Shown piece by piece: positions 6,890-13,299 of a stretch of 16,061 nucleotides of DNA; positions within the stretch are counted from its first letter, which is position 1; each line of letters opens with the position of its first letter. Location: the NCBI GenBank assembly GCA_016185815.1, contig JACPMT010000012.1, forward strand, positions 1 to 16,061, given 5' to 3'. Below the pieces are notes generated by a model. The model was not told where the DNA came from and made no database searches. It saw only the letters and a program-made list of their open reading frames with translations. A program made the translations under genes and the position numbers. The stretch comes from Candidatus Woesearchaeota archaeon (lineage in GTDB: Archaea > Nanobdellota > Nanobdellia > Woesearchaeales > GW2011-AR4).

Positions 6890-8614
6890 ATGGCAACTGA
6901 ACTTATAAGCTTAGGAATACTTTTCTTGTGCGCTATAGTAGGTGGCATTATAGCAGCAAGACTGAAGCAGCCTGCTGTTTTTGGGCTGCTGCTTATAGGA
7001 GCAATAATCGGACCAAGCTCATTAAATCTTGTCAAGGATGCAAGCATGATAAGAATGATGGCTGATTTCGGAGCAATTCTCCTGCTATTTATCATAGGCC
7101 TTGAATTTGATGTTTCAAAACTTATGAAATTAGGCGCAAGATCCATATTGATAGGGCTTTTAAAATTTGCAATTGTCCTGTTTTTCGGCTACGAAACCAC
7201 TTTGCTTTTGGGGTTCAGCTCAAAGATTGCATTGTTTGTCGGCGTGATATTGTCTTTCAGCAGCACTGTTGTCATTATCAAAGTTCTCGAGCAAAAAGAC
7301 ATGTTCAGCAGGAGAGAAGTTCCGCTGCTTGTTGCTGTGCTGATAATAGAGGACGTGATTGCTGTTTTAGCCCTTACATTTTTTTCCGGAATAAAAGATT
7401 CTAGCATCGGCATTGTATCGACATTTGAGCACATTGTTTTTTCAATTGCCATACTGGTGTCTGCATACCTTATAATGATGAAGATACTGAAATATGGCGT
7501 AAACATAATATTAAAAAACAACAGTGACGAGTCTGTGCTGACCTTTCTTTCATTGGGCATAGGCGCATTATTCAGCTACTTTGCATTCTACCTTGGATTA
7601 ACCCCGTCAGCAGGCGCGTTTTTGGCAGGCAGCCTCATTGCATCGCTGCCTAACGCCAAGGAATACGGAAGGGCAATACAGCCTTATGCCTTGATTTTCA
7701 CGTCAATATTTTTCATATCAATGGGCACACTGGTCAACTTCAAGTCTGTCGAGTCAAATTTTGCATTAATCGGAGCATTAATACTTGCAATACTCATCTC
7801 AAGGTTTATCGCCATAGGCTTTTTGACATTCCTGCTGGCTAATTTCAAGAACGAGCAGCCGTTCTTTTCAAGCATTGCAATGATATCTGTCGGGGAGTTT
7901 TCATTGCTTGTTGCAAAGGAAAGCGAGAAGTTTGGGATAGGCATAGACCTGGTTACAATAACAGCCTCTATAATATTCATCAGCGCAATACTCATGTCAA
8001 TCGGCATAAGCTACAGCGAAGCCCTGCATAATTTCCTCAACTCAATGGTGCCAATGAGGGCAAAGCTAAAGCTTGAAAGGATATCCGGCTACATGAGAAC
8101 ATTTTTTGACCAGCTTGAAATAGAGAACTTCTTCACAAAAAAGCTCAAGTCAGAGTCAAAGTTTGCCTTAACGCTCATTATACTGGCGTTATTTGCGTTT
8201 TTTGTTTTGAGAAGGGCGTCATCAATAATTGAAGCCAGATACCATGCTGTTGCTTTGTATTCGTTTTATTCAATAAGCGCGGCGCTGCTGCTGTATTTGC
8301 TAAGCCTTGTGTACCAAAGGCTTAAGGCGCTTCATTATACATTATCGGTTATTTTGACAAATGTGGACAGCTCAAAAAACCTGAAGAAATGCACCAGAAT
8401 ATTGAACAACTTGCTGCTCGTCTTATCGCTGCTCTTTTCAGCCATGCTGTTCCCTTTGGCAATGTTTGCATTAAACTTGAACCCATGGGCAAATGTGCTG
8501 CCCTTCATATTCATGACAGCGGCATTATACTTTATAAGAAACCTGATGATGCTTATTGACGGATCGTATAGCGATTCAGGCTACAGGGCAAGCATAGCTG
8601 CTGCCAAGTTTTAA
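6890..8614 (+). CDS. CPA2-family cation/proton antiporter (Kef/NapA-like) with extra membrane C-terminus
   Basis: A 574-residue protein. Residues 1-380 form a monovalent cation:proton antiporter-2 domain: LKQPAVFGLLLIGAIIGPSS (25-44), GLEFDVSKL, SFSSTVVIIKVLEQ (122-135, the unwound-helix crossover), LIIEDVIAVLAL (151-162), TPSAGAFLAGSL (238-249) and VGEFSLL. Glu154-Asp155 occupy the position of the Asp pair in NapA/NhaA-type exchangers, and Arg305 (ISRF) that of the TM10 Lys/Arg. No TrkA-N/RCK nucleotide-binding domain follows. Instead about 190 residues carry some four more hydrophobic segments (about 424-440, 453-475, 504-530, 534-552). It probably exchanges Na+ or K+ for protons. The ATG at 6890 gives a full first helix. 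Confidence 0.88.
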   Translation: MATELISLGILFLCAIVGGIIAARLKQPAVFGLLLIGAIIGPSSLNLVKDASMIRMMADFGAILLLFIIGLEFDVSKLMKLGARSILIGLLKFAIVLFFGYETTLLLGFSSKIALFVGVILSFSSTVVIIKVLEQKDMFSRREVPLLVAVLIIEDVIAVLALTFFSGIKDSSIGIVSTFEHIVFSIAILVSAYLIMMKILKYGVNIILKNNSDESVLTFLSLGIGALFSYFAFYLGLTPSAGAFLAGSLIASLPNAKEYGRAIQPYALIFTSIFFISMGTLVNFKSVESNFALIGALILAILISRFIAIGFLTFLLANFKNEQPFFSSIAMISVGEFSLLVAKESEKFGIGIDLVTITASIIFISAILMSIGISYSEALHNFLNSMVPMRAKLKLERISGYMRTFFDQLEIENFFTKKLKSESKFALTLIILALFAFFVLRRASSIIEARYHAVALYSFYSISAALLLYLLSLVYQRLKALHYTLSVILTNVDSSKNLKKCTRILNNLLLVLSLLFSAMLFPLAMFALNLNPWANVLPFIFMTAALYFIRNLMMLIDGSYSDSGYRASIAAAKF

Positions 8615-8705
8615 GAAAATAAAAGATATGCGCAATTCTTGAGTCGGCCTATTTTCGGATTGAGCAAAAATTGTAACTACTGGAAAATAATAGCATTAAC
8701 AAAAG

Positions 8706-8715
8706 CTTTAAAAAG
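8706..8715 (+). promoter_or_regulatory. TATA-like box of the small orphan gene at 8750
   Basis: CTTTAAAAAG is about 40 nt upstream of the ATG at 8750, with an AGGT about 8 nt before the ATG (8738-8741). This gives a predicted leader of about 15 nt with at most a weak ribosome binding site. Confidence 0.35.
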
Positions 8716-8749
8716 AATAAGATTATCCTTTTACTATAGGTAAAACAAA

Positions 8750-9034
8750 ATGTTGGGATTATTCAAAAAGAAAGCTGAACCAAATCCTGTAAAGGATGTT
8801 TATATTCTCGGGATTAATAGTTCTACCATTGGAGGTATTGTAGATGGAGGCATAACCTCTGTTGTTTTAGATGAAAGAGATACATTTGCAAAACCAGGTG
8901 TTCTTATTCAAGGTCACACTTTTGTTACATTCCCACAAGGGACAATGGGATATGTAGGTGGTAGGCCAACCGAACTAAGAAAGGGAGATTATGTAAGACT
9001 ACATGATGCCCCCATTCCAAGTGGTACTCAATAA
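8750..9034 (+). CDS. Small conserved-looking protein of unknown function
   Basis: A 94-residue protein, not recognised. It starts MLGLFKKKAEPNP, a short hydrophobic/basic amphipathic N-terminus. A Gly- and beta-rich body follows (YILGINSSTIGGIVDGGITS, VLDERDTFAKPGVLIQGHTF, FPQGTMGYVGGRPTELRKGD), ending YVRLHDAPIPSGTQ. There is no signal peptide, membrane span, Cys or obvious catalytic motif. The dense Gly/Val/Thr pattern suggests a small beta-barrel or beta-sandwich. Its own TATA-like box, clean start and normal amino-acid composition support a real gene. By eye its codons look plainer (gga, aga, cca) than its neighbours, somewhat like the methyltransferase at 12334. It lies alone between the antiporter gene and a structured intergenic region. 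Confidence 0.6.
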   Translation: MLGLFKKKAEPNPVKDVYILGINSSTIGGIVDGGITSVVLDERDTFAKPGVLIQGHTFVTFPQGTMGYVGGRPTELRKGDYVRLHDAPIPSGTQ

Positions 9035-9063
9035 ACAATTCTTGCCCTTTCTTCTTTTATTTG

Positions 9064-9171
9064 CTTGAACTTCGTTCTTGATTAACGCTAGCCAACAAAA
9101 ACTTTGCTTTCATCAAACTCCTTACACTTTAGCGTTCGCTCGGAGTGTATAACAGGAATTACTTAAGTTCA
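9064..9171. repeat. Structured intergenic element (possible divergent copy of the dispersed repeat)
   Basis: This lies in the 201-nt gap before eS6. A terminal stem pairs TGAACTT (9066-9072) with AAGTTCA (9165-9171). Inside, AACGCTA (9084-9090) can pair exactly with TAGCGTT (9130-9136). Alternatively TACACT (9123-9128) pairs with AGTGTA (9144-9149) around an AGCG-TT-CGCT hairpin (9131-9140). It shares CTTCG just inside the terminal stem, a TTTGCTTTC stretch and an ACTTAA..TT..CAGCAC end with the element at 2336-2588, but most of the sequence differs. Either strand could be the functional one. Confidence 0.4.
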
Positions 9172-9178
9172 GCACAAG

Positions 9179-9226
9179 TTTTTTAAATACACATTGTTTC
9201 TTTTTTCTAAATTAAAGTTTGGAGGT
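9179..9226 (+). promoter_or_regulatory. eS6 promoter and strong Shine-Dalgarno site
   Basis: A TATA-like TTTTTTAAATAC (9179-9190) predicts transcription starting near 9210, leaving a leader of about 26 nt. That leader contains GGAGGT (9221-9226), 9 nt before the ATG at 9236. This is a textbook ribosome binding site, unlike the apparently leaderless genes around it. Confidence 0.6.
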
Positions 9227-9235
9227 TGCTAAACA

Positions 9236-9730
9236 ATGGTTAGTTTTAAGCTGTGCATTTCAGACCCGTCAAGCGGGAAAACATTTCAGAAGGAAATCAA
9301 GGACAACATAGCAAGGCCTCTCATTGGGCTGAATATAGGCGAAACAATAAAAGGAGACAACATTGAAATAAACGGCTATGAGCTGCAGATTACAGGCGGC
9401 TCTGATTACTGCGGGTTTCCGATGAGGAAGGGAATCCTCGGGATAAGAAAAAAAATAGCAATTTACGGCGGAGTCGGCTTTAAAGGAGATGCAAAGGGCA
9501 TCAAGCGGAGAAAAACAGTATGCGGGCACAAGATACACGAAAGAATATCCCAAATCAATTTGAAAGTCACAAAGCAGGGCGCCAAAAAGCTTGCTGAAAT
9601 ATTCGGAGTTAGTGAGGAAAAGAAGGAAGGGAAATCAGAGGCAAAAAAGCAGGAAAAGGAAGAAGTAAAGGAGCAGAAGTCGGAACATAAGAAAGAAGCA
9701 AAAACAGAAAAAGAAGAGAAAAAGGAGTAA
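9236..9730 (+). CDS. rps6e: Small-subunit ribosomal protein eS6 (S6e)
   Basis: A 164-residue protein. Residues 1-125 are the S6e core: MVSFKLCISDPSSGKTFQKE, the IARPLIGLNIGETIKG stretch, GYELQITGGSDYCGFPMRKG (48-67), and GVGFKGDAKGIKRRKTVCGH (79-98). The residue pattern of the core is diagnostic. Residues 127-164 are an almost pure Lys/Glu tail, probably disordered, that other archaeal S6e proteins have in varying lengths. The protein is part of the 30S subunit and contacts 16S rRNA. It precedes the aIF2-gamma gene on the same strand, an arrangement known in several archaea. Here they are separated by 243 nt that hold a structured repeat and a separate promoter. Confidence 0.95.
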   Translation: MVSFKLCISDPSSGKTFQKEIKDNIARPLIGLNIGETIKGDNIEINGYELQITGGSDYCGFPMRKGILGIRKKIAIYGGVGFKGDAKGIKRRKTVCGHKIHERISQINLKVTKQGAKKLAEIFGVSEEKKEGKSEAKKQEKEEVKEQKSEHKKEAKTEKEEKKE

Positions 9731-9811
9731 ATATTAAATCTCAATAAAACGCATTAAAAATATTTCAAAAAACACGAGAGCGACTTTTTGCCTCAACAGC
9801 GAGATAAAAGT

Positions 9812-9931
9812 AATCCGCTTGTGATTTCGTTTATACAATATATAGGCGAGGCGGAGAGGCTGTGAACTAACAACAGAAAGAAATGAAATAAGTTGCCTTT
9901 GCCGCCGAGCACAAGATATGCGAAGCGGATT
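9812..9931. repeat. Structured intergenic element (copy 2 of the dispersed repeat)
   Basis: This lies in the 243-nt gap between eS6 and aIF2-gamma. A perfect 9-bp terminal stem pairs AATCCGCTT (9812-9820) with AAGCGGATT (9923-9931). An inner arm pairs GGCGGAGAGGC (9850-9860) with GCCTTT plus CCGCC (9895-9906), with one bulged G at 9901 and one G-T pair. On the minus strand, 9931-9904 matches 2374-2404 of copy 1 at about 26 of 28 aligned positions by eye with three gaps, and TAGGCGAGGC (9843-9852) is the exact complement of GCCTCGCCTA at 2428-2437. Only the arm and its loop differ, yet the arm is paired in both copies. The promoter of aIF2-gamma begins 10 nt beyond it. Confidence 0.7.
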
Positions 9932-9940
9932 TAAAGTTAA

Positions 9941-9950
9941 TTTTAAATTA
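9941..9950 (+). promoter_or_regulatory. TATA-like box of the aIF2-gamma gene
   Basis: TTTTAAATTA lies about 28 nt upstream of the ATG at 9974, predicting a leaderless mRNA. It means aIF2-gamma need not be co-transcribed with eS6. Confidence 0.45.
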
Positions 9951-9973
9951 AAACTCAATACCCAAATTAAAAC

Positions 9974-11257
9974 ATGGCTAGAAAGAAGAAAGATGAGCAG
10001 CAGCTGGAAACTCCGGAACAGGAATTATCCGCACAGCCTGTTCTTAATATCGGCATGGTCGGTCATGTTGACCACGGGAAAACCACTTTGCTTGAAAGGC
10101 TGAGCGGCAAGTGGACAGACACTCATTCTGAGGAATTAAAAAGAGGAATTACAATAAGATTGGGATACGCAGATGTCACCTTTAGGAAATGCGGGAAATG
10201 CAAAGGTGCGAATGCATATACAACAAAAGAAGAATGTCCGATATGCAAGTCCAAAACAATTCCATTGAGGAAAGCAAGCTTTGTTGATGCGCCCGGGCAC
10301 GAGTCATTAATGGCAACAATGCTTTCCGGCGCCACAATTATGGATGGGGCGTTGCTTTTGGTTGCAGCAAATGAGGAATGCCCTCAACCGCAAACAAGGG
10401 AGCATTTAATGGCCCTTCAGATTATAGGGGTAAAGCACGTCATTGTTGTGCAAAACAAGATAGACCTGGCAAGCGAAGAGCAGTCAATTAAAAATTACGG
10501 GCAGATAAAGGAATTTCTTAAAGGAAGCGATTTTGAAAATGTTGCCATAATACCAATCTCTGCCCAGCATCGTGTTGGATTGGATTTTCTTATGCAGGCA
10601 ATTGACGAGCATATTCCAACGCCCATAAGGGACCCTGGCAAAGATCCTCTAATGCTTGTTGCAAGAAGCTTTGACATAAACAAGCCAGGCATCACTCCTG
10701 ACAAATTAGTTGGAGGGGTTCTGGGGGGAAGCCTGAAGCAGGGCATGCTAAAAATTGCCGATACAATTGAGATAAGGCCCGGGCGGGTTGTTACCGAGAA
10801 AAACCAGCAGGTTTGGAAGCCCATAACAACAAAAATAACAAGCCTGAATGCAGGTTCCTCAAATATCGAATTTGCTGCTCCAGGCGGCTCAATTGGAGTT
10901 TTAACATCATTGGACCCTTCGATTGTCAAGTCCGACCAGCTTACAGGCTCGCTGGTTGGATTGCCCGGGAAGCTGCCAAAAGTTTGGAACGAGTTGCTTT
11001 TGAATATTCATTTATTGCAGCGCGTTGTCGGGACAAAAGAGGAGCTTAATGTCGAGCCGATTAAAATGGCAGAGCCGTTAATGCTCAATGTTAATTCAGC
11101 AGCAACTGTTGGATTTGTTGTTGAGTTGAGGAAAAACAGGATAAAATGCAGGCTGAAGCTGCCTGTTTGCGCAGACACCAATTCAAGAGTCACAATCTCC
11201 AGAAGGATAGGCAACAGGTTCAGGCTGATTGGGTATGGGGAATTGGTGGAGAAGTGA
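9974..11257 (+). CDS. eif2g: Translation initiation factor aIF2 subunit gamma
   Basis: A 427-residue translational GTPase. The G motifs are complete: G1 GHVDHGKT (30-37), G2 RGITI (58-62), G3 DAPGH (105-109), G4 NKID (161-164), G5 SAQ (196-198). A zinc knuckle with Cys73, Cys76, Cys88 and Cys91 lies between G2 and G3, as in archaeal aIF2-gamma. The C-terminal half holds the two beta-barrel domains: PGGSIGVLTSLDPSI falls in domain II, and the protein ends with LPVCADTNSRVTISRRIGNR and FRLIGYGEL. The factor is the core of the aIF2 heterotrimer and brings initiator Met-tRNA to the 30S subunit. The first 20 residues are charged and variable. It converges with the toxin-antitoxin pair after a 43-nt gap. 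Confidence 0.96.
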   Translation: MARKKKDEQQLETPEQELSAQPVLNIGMVGHVDHGKTTLLERLSGKWTDTHSEELKRGITIRLGYADVTFRKCGKCKGANAYTTKEECPICKSKTIPLRKASFVDAPGHESLMATMLSGATIMDGALLLVAANEECPQPQTREHLMALQIIGVKHVIVVQNKIDLASEEQSIKNYGQIKEFLKGSDFENVAIIPISAQHRVGLDFLMQAIDEHIPTPIRDPGKDPLMLVARSFDINKPGITPDKLVGGVLGGSLKQGMLKIADTIEIRPGRVVTEKNQQVWKPITTKITSLNAGSSNIEFAAPGGSIGVLTSLDPSIVKSDQLTGSLVGLPGKLPKVWNELLLNIHLLQRVVGTKEELNVEPIKMAEPLMLNVNSAATVGFVVELRKNRIKCRLKLPVCADTNSRVTISRRIGNRFRLIGYGELVEK

Positions 11258-11300
11258 GAAAAAGTTTAATCTAAAACAGTTTTCTTCCAACCTAAAAAAT

Positions 11301-11693
11301 CTAGTAACTTATAACATTTAACTGCTTAATCTTTTCAAAATGCTTTGGGTTTCCAGTTAGTATCTTGTTAACGCCATTGGTTAAAAATGATGCAGCAATA
11401 GCACAATCAAACTGTTCAATAGTTTTGCCTTCTTTTTTTAATCTCCAAAATATTTTTGACGCTTCTTCGCACGTGTCTTTTGATAAATCAACATTATACA
11501 AGCTCTTAAAAAATTCAGTATAGTACTCCCCTTCAGTCGCATGCTTGGGATTTTCAGGGTTTAGCCCAAAAAACAATTCCAAATAGCTCATTAGAGTCGC
11601 TGCCAATGGTTCTTTATTATTTTCAAGAAACTGCTTTAGTCTTTCATTACCTTTGAATATGTCTATTACTGCACTTGTATCCAACCCTATCAT
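11301..11693 (-). CDS. vapC: VapC-like PIN-domain toxin ribonuclease
   Basis: A 130-residue PIN domain. It begins MIGLDTSAVIDIFKGN with the first metal-binding acid Asp5; Glu39 lies in MSYLELFFG and Asp96 in QFDCAIAAS. The C-terminal strand LTGNPKHFEKIKQLNVISY has the usual position and shape, but the fourth acid is Asn115. Many active PIN proteins also vary there. VapC toxins are endoribonucleases that cut tRNA or other RNAs when their antitoxin is lost. The start overlaps the antitoxin stop by 4 nt (ATGA, 11690-11693), a standard toxin-antitoxin layout with translational coupling. Confidence 0.88.
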   Translation of the reverse strand: MIGLDTSAVIDIFKGNERLKQFLENNKEPLAATLMSYLELFFGLNPENPKHATEGEYYTEFFKSLYNVDLSKDTCEEASKIFWRLKKEGKTIEQFDCAIAASFLTNGVNKILTGNPKHFEKIKQLNVISY

Positions 11694-11905
11694 TGCAGCC
11701 TCTTGTTAAATGACTCCCTCAAGCTTTTCATGCTTTTTTCTTTTTCTTTCCAATCAATCCCTTTTAAAGCGCCAAAAAATCTCATTACGCTGCTTTGTTC
11801 CTTTTTGAAGCTCAGAATTATATCTGAGAAACTCTTGTCTTTTGTCTTCATATCTTTTAAAAAATCATAGGCTTCCTTTTTTACAGAGATATTTATGCTT
11901 GTCAT
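11690..11905 (-). CDS. vapB: VapB-like antitoxin
   Basis: A small protein starting MTSINISVKKEAYDFLKDMK, followed by KDKSFSDIILSF. This matches the short N-terminal pattern of the VapB (DUF217-type) antitoxins of archaea. The C-terminal part, from about residue 40, is Lys-rich and would wrap the PIN toxin. An ATG 12 nt upstream (11917) adds MSIY. The ATG at 11905 fits the family start better and lies about 28 nt from a TATA-like box (11929-11937), so it was preferred. The inverted repeat ATACT-CAT-AGTAT lies just upstream and may be the autoregulatory operator. Confidence 0.82.
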   Translation of the reverse strand: MTSINISVKKEAYDFLKDMKTKDKSFSDIILSFKKEQSSVMRFFGALKGIDWKEKEKSMKSLRESFNKRLQ

Positions 11906-11909
11906 ATAT

Positions 11910-11937
11910 ATACTCATAGTATGTACCCATATTTAAC
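11910..11937 (-). promoter_or_regulatory. VapBC promoter with candidate operator
   Basis: The minus-strand TATA-like box GTTAAATAT (11929-11937) is followed by the inverted repeat ATACT-CAT-AGTAT (11910-11922). Toxin-antitoxin operons are commonly repressed by the VapB-VapC complex binding palindromes between promoter and start. The repeat is short, so its role is an inference. Confidence 0.4.
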
Positions 11938-11993
11938 ACTTTCTATTTTTGTTTATTTCTAATTAACCACTCCTAAGTAACAAAAACCAAAAA

Positions 11994-12003
11994 CTTTAAA
12001 TAG
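11994..12003 (+). promoter_or_regulatory. TATA-like box of the secreted-protein/methyltransferase pair
   Basis: CTTTAAATAG is about 27 nt upstream of the ATG at 12026, predicting a leaderless transcript covering both overlapping genes. Confidence 0.45.
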
Positions 12004-12025
12004 TAGTGATTTTCTTGTTTATTCT

Positions 12026-12337
12026 ATGAGGGGGCTGGTTATATTTTCAATAGCACTTGTACTAATAGTTTCCGTTAGCTTTGCAGCCGCAAACATAAGC
12101 AATGAAAAAAGTCAAGTTAAAGAAAACTCTAAAGTTCTGGAGTTCAGCACTTTTACATCAGCAGTCTGCGAAGACAGGCAAGACCATGTTTACTGCAAGG
12201 ATGAATTCTTTATAAATTGTAATGGGGAAGTTTCAAAGGCATCTGATGTCGCAGAATGCAACGGAATAAAGCTAGAAGTTCCAAAAACGCTTGGCTTTGC
12301 TGTTTTTGATAAGGAGTGGAAAGATCCGAGAGGATGA
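12026..12337 (+). CDS. Small secreted protein with four cysteines, unknown function
   Basis: A 103-residue protein with a clear N-terminal signal sequence or anchor (MRGLVIFSIALVLIVSVSFA, residues 1-20, likely cleavage around AAA). The mature part has Cys48, Cys57, Cys65 and Cys78 in a pattern suited to two disulfides (VCEDRQDHVYCKDEFFINC then ECNG). It ends with an acidic/aromatic segment (GFAVFDKEWKDPRG). I do not recognise a family. It is probably exported or held on the outer face of the membrane. Its stop overlaps the methyltransferase start by 4 nt (ATGA, 12334-12337), so the two are likely translated together. Confidence 0.7.
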   Translation: MRGLVIFSIALVLIVSVSFAAANISNEKSQVKENSKVLEFSTFTSAVCEDRQDHVYCKDEFFINCNGEVSKASDVAECNGIKLEVPKTLGFAVFDKEWKDPRG

Positions 12338-13299
12338 AAATGACTAAAGATCCAACCAATTTACATCTCGCAACCGTAGGGACAGGCGATCCTCTAAGGG
12401 AACCTTATATCCCACTTTTAAGGAATATAGTAACTGAAATTTTTTCTAAACATATCAGACCCACCGATAGAATTATCGAAATTGGTTCTGGATTAGGATT
12501 TTTAGTAAATGACCTTGTACCTGAATATAGGGGGAGAGTACAACAAACGGATGGAGTACCAAGCGTAGTTAGAAAACATAGGGAATTACGCCCAGATTCC
12601 AATATAAAGCTAGTGGATGTATTTTCCAATGATATGTCTAAAGCTTCTTATGACGTGGTATTAGGATTAAACACTTTAGATAGTATTACAAATAGGGATG
12701 CCTTAATCGGACAAATATCTGGAATCTTAAATCCGGGAGGTAGGATGATACATCTTCGCGATTATGTAGTTTCTTTTCCATCCCACTATCATGGACTTCA
12801 AATAGATCATGAAGCCTATATTCCATTATTTGCTTGTGATTCTGAAGGAAAAACAGTTGGTTTCCGATTAGTAAGGAAAACTACTATTCAAAAATCAAAA
12901 AGACTTGACGATAGACTCCGTAGAATGCTTTTATTTGATTACCAATCAATCTACCAAGATGGCATAACCAGTGCTCAAGTAAGAAGAGAATTGTCAGAAA
13001 TGGGAAAGGATTTATCCTCCCAGTCTCCAATTTTGACCTTTGCTCAACTTTATGGCGATTTATTTAGAAATGCATTAGCGAAAGCAGAGCTTGGAGTGGT
13101 GGAGGAAGGTCGAGCAATAAAAGAAACTGTGGAGCAAAGAGCAGGTCTTACAGCTAAATATCCAAATGAAAATGTTTTTGTCTATGATGCTGGACAATAT
13201 CGGAAAAGTTTCGATCCTAAACTAGCAGCAGAGATTGGTCAACAAAATGTGAAGAAGGTTGCAAGGCTGGATTATCTAGTTGCAAAAAAAGCAGCCTAA
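12334..13299 (+). CDS. Class I SAM-dependent methyltransferase, substrate unknown
   Basis: A 321-residue protein. Motif I is IIEIGSGLGFLVNDL (47-61). QTDGVPSVVRKH follows as the ribose-binding acidic strand region, then VDVFSND (motif III), YDVVLGLNTLDS (106-117, motif IV) and ILNPGGRMIHL (131-141, motif V/VI). These give a Rossmann-type methyltransferase fold up to about residue 150. The remaining 170 residues, including a PSHYHGLQIDHEAYIPLF stretch, are unusual and may form a substrate domain. ATG at 12334 overlaps the previous stop (ATGA). An in-frame GTG at 12316 would add six residues without reason. The stop directly abuts the stop of the convergent APRT gene (TAA then TCA, zero gap). 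By eye the codons are more A/T-plain than those of neighbouring housekeeping genes, a possible sign of transfer. Confidence 0.78.
   Translation: MKMTKDPTNLHLATVGTGDPLREPYIPLLRNIVTEIFSKHIRPTDRIIEIGSGLGFLVNDLVPEYRGRVQQTDGVPSVVRKHRELRPDSNIKLVDVFSNDMSKASYDVVLGLNTLDSITNRDALIGQISGILNPGGRMIHLRDYVVSFPSHYHGLQIDHEAYIPLFACDSEGKTVGFRLVRKTTIQKSKRLDDRLRRMLLFDYQSIYQDGITSAQVRRELSEMGKDLSSQSPILTFAQLYGDLFRNALAKAELGVVEEGRAIKETVEQRAGLTAKYPNENVFVYDAGQYRKSFDPKLAAEIGQQNVKKVARLDYLVAKKAA

Noticed and set aside
9734..9958. Minus-strand open frame between eS6 and aIF2-gamma
   Set aside because: It spans the structured repeat copy 2, shows no protein-like pattern, and would start inside the aIF2-gamma promoter.
12316..12333. 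GTG start six codons upstream for the methyltransferase
   Set aside because: The ATG at 12334 forms a standard ATGA overlap with the previous stop and needs no extra residues.
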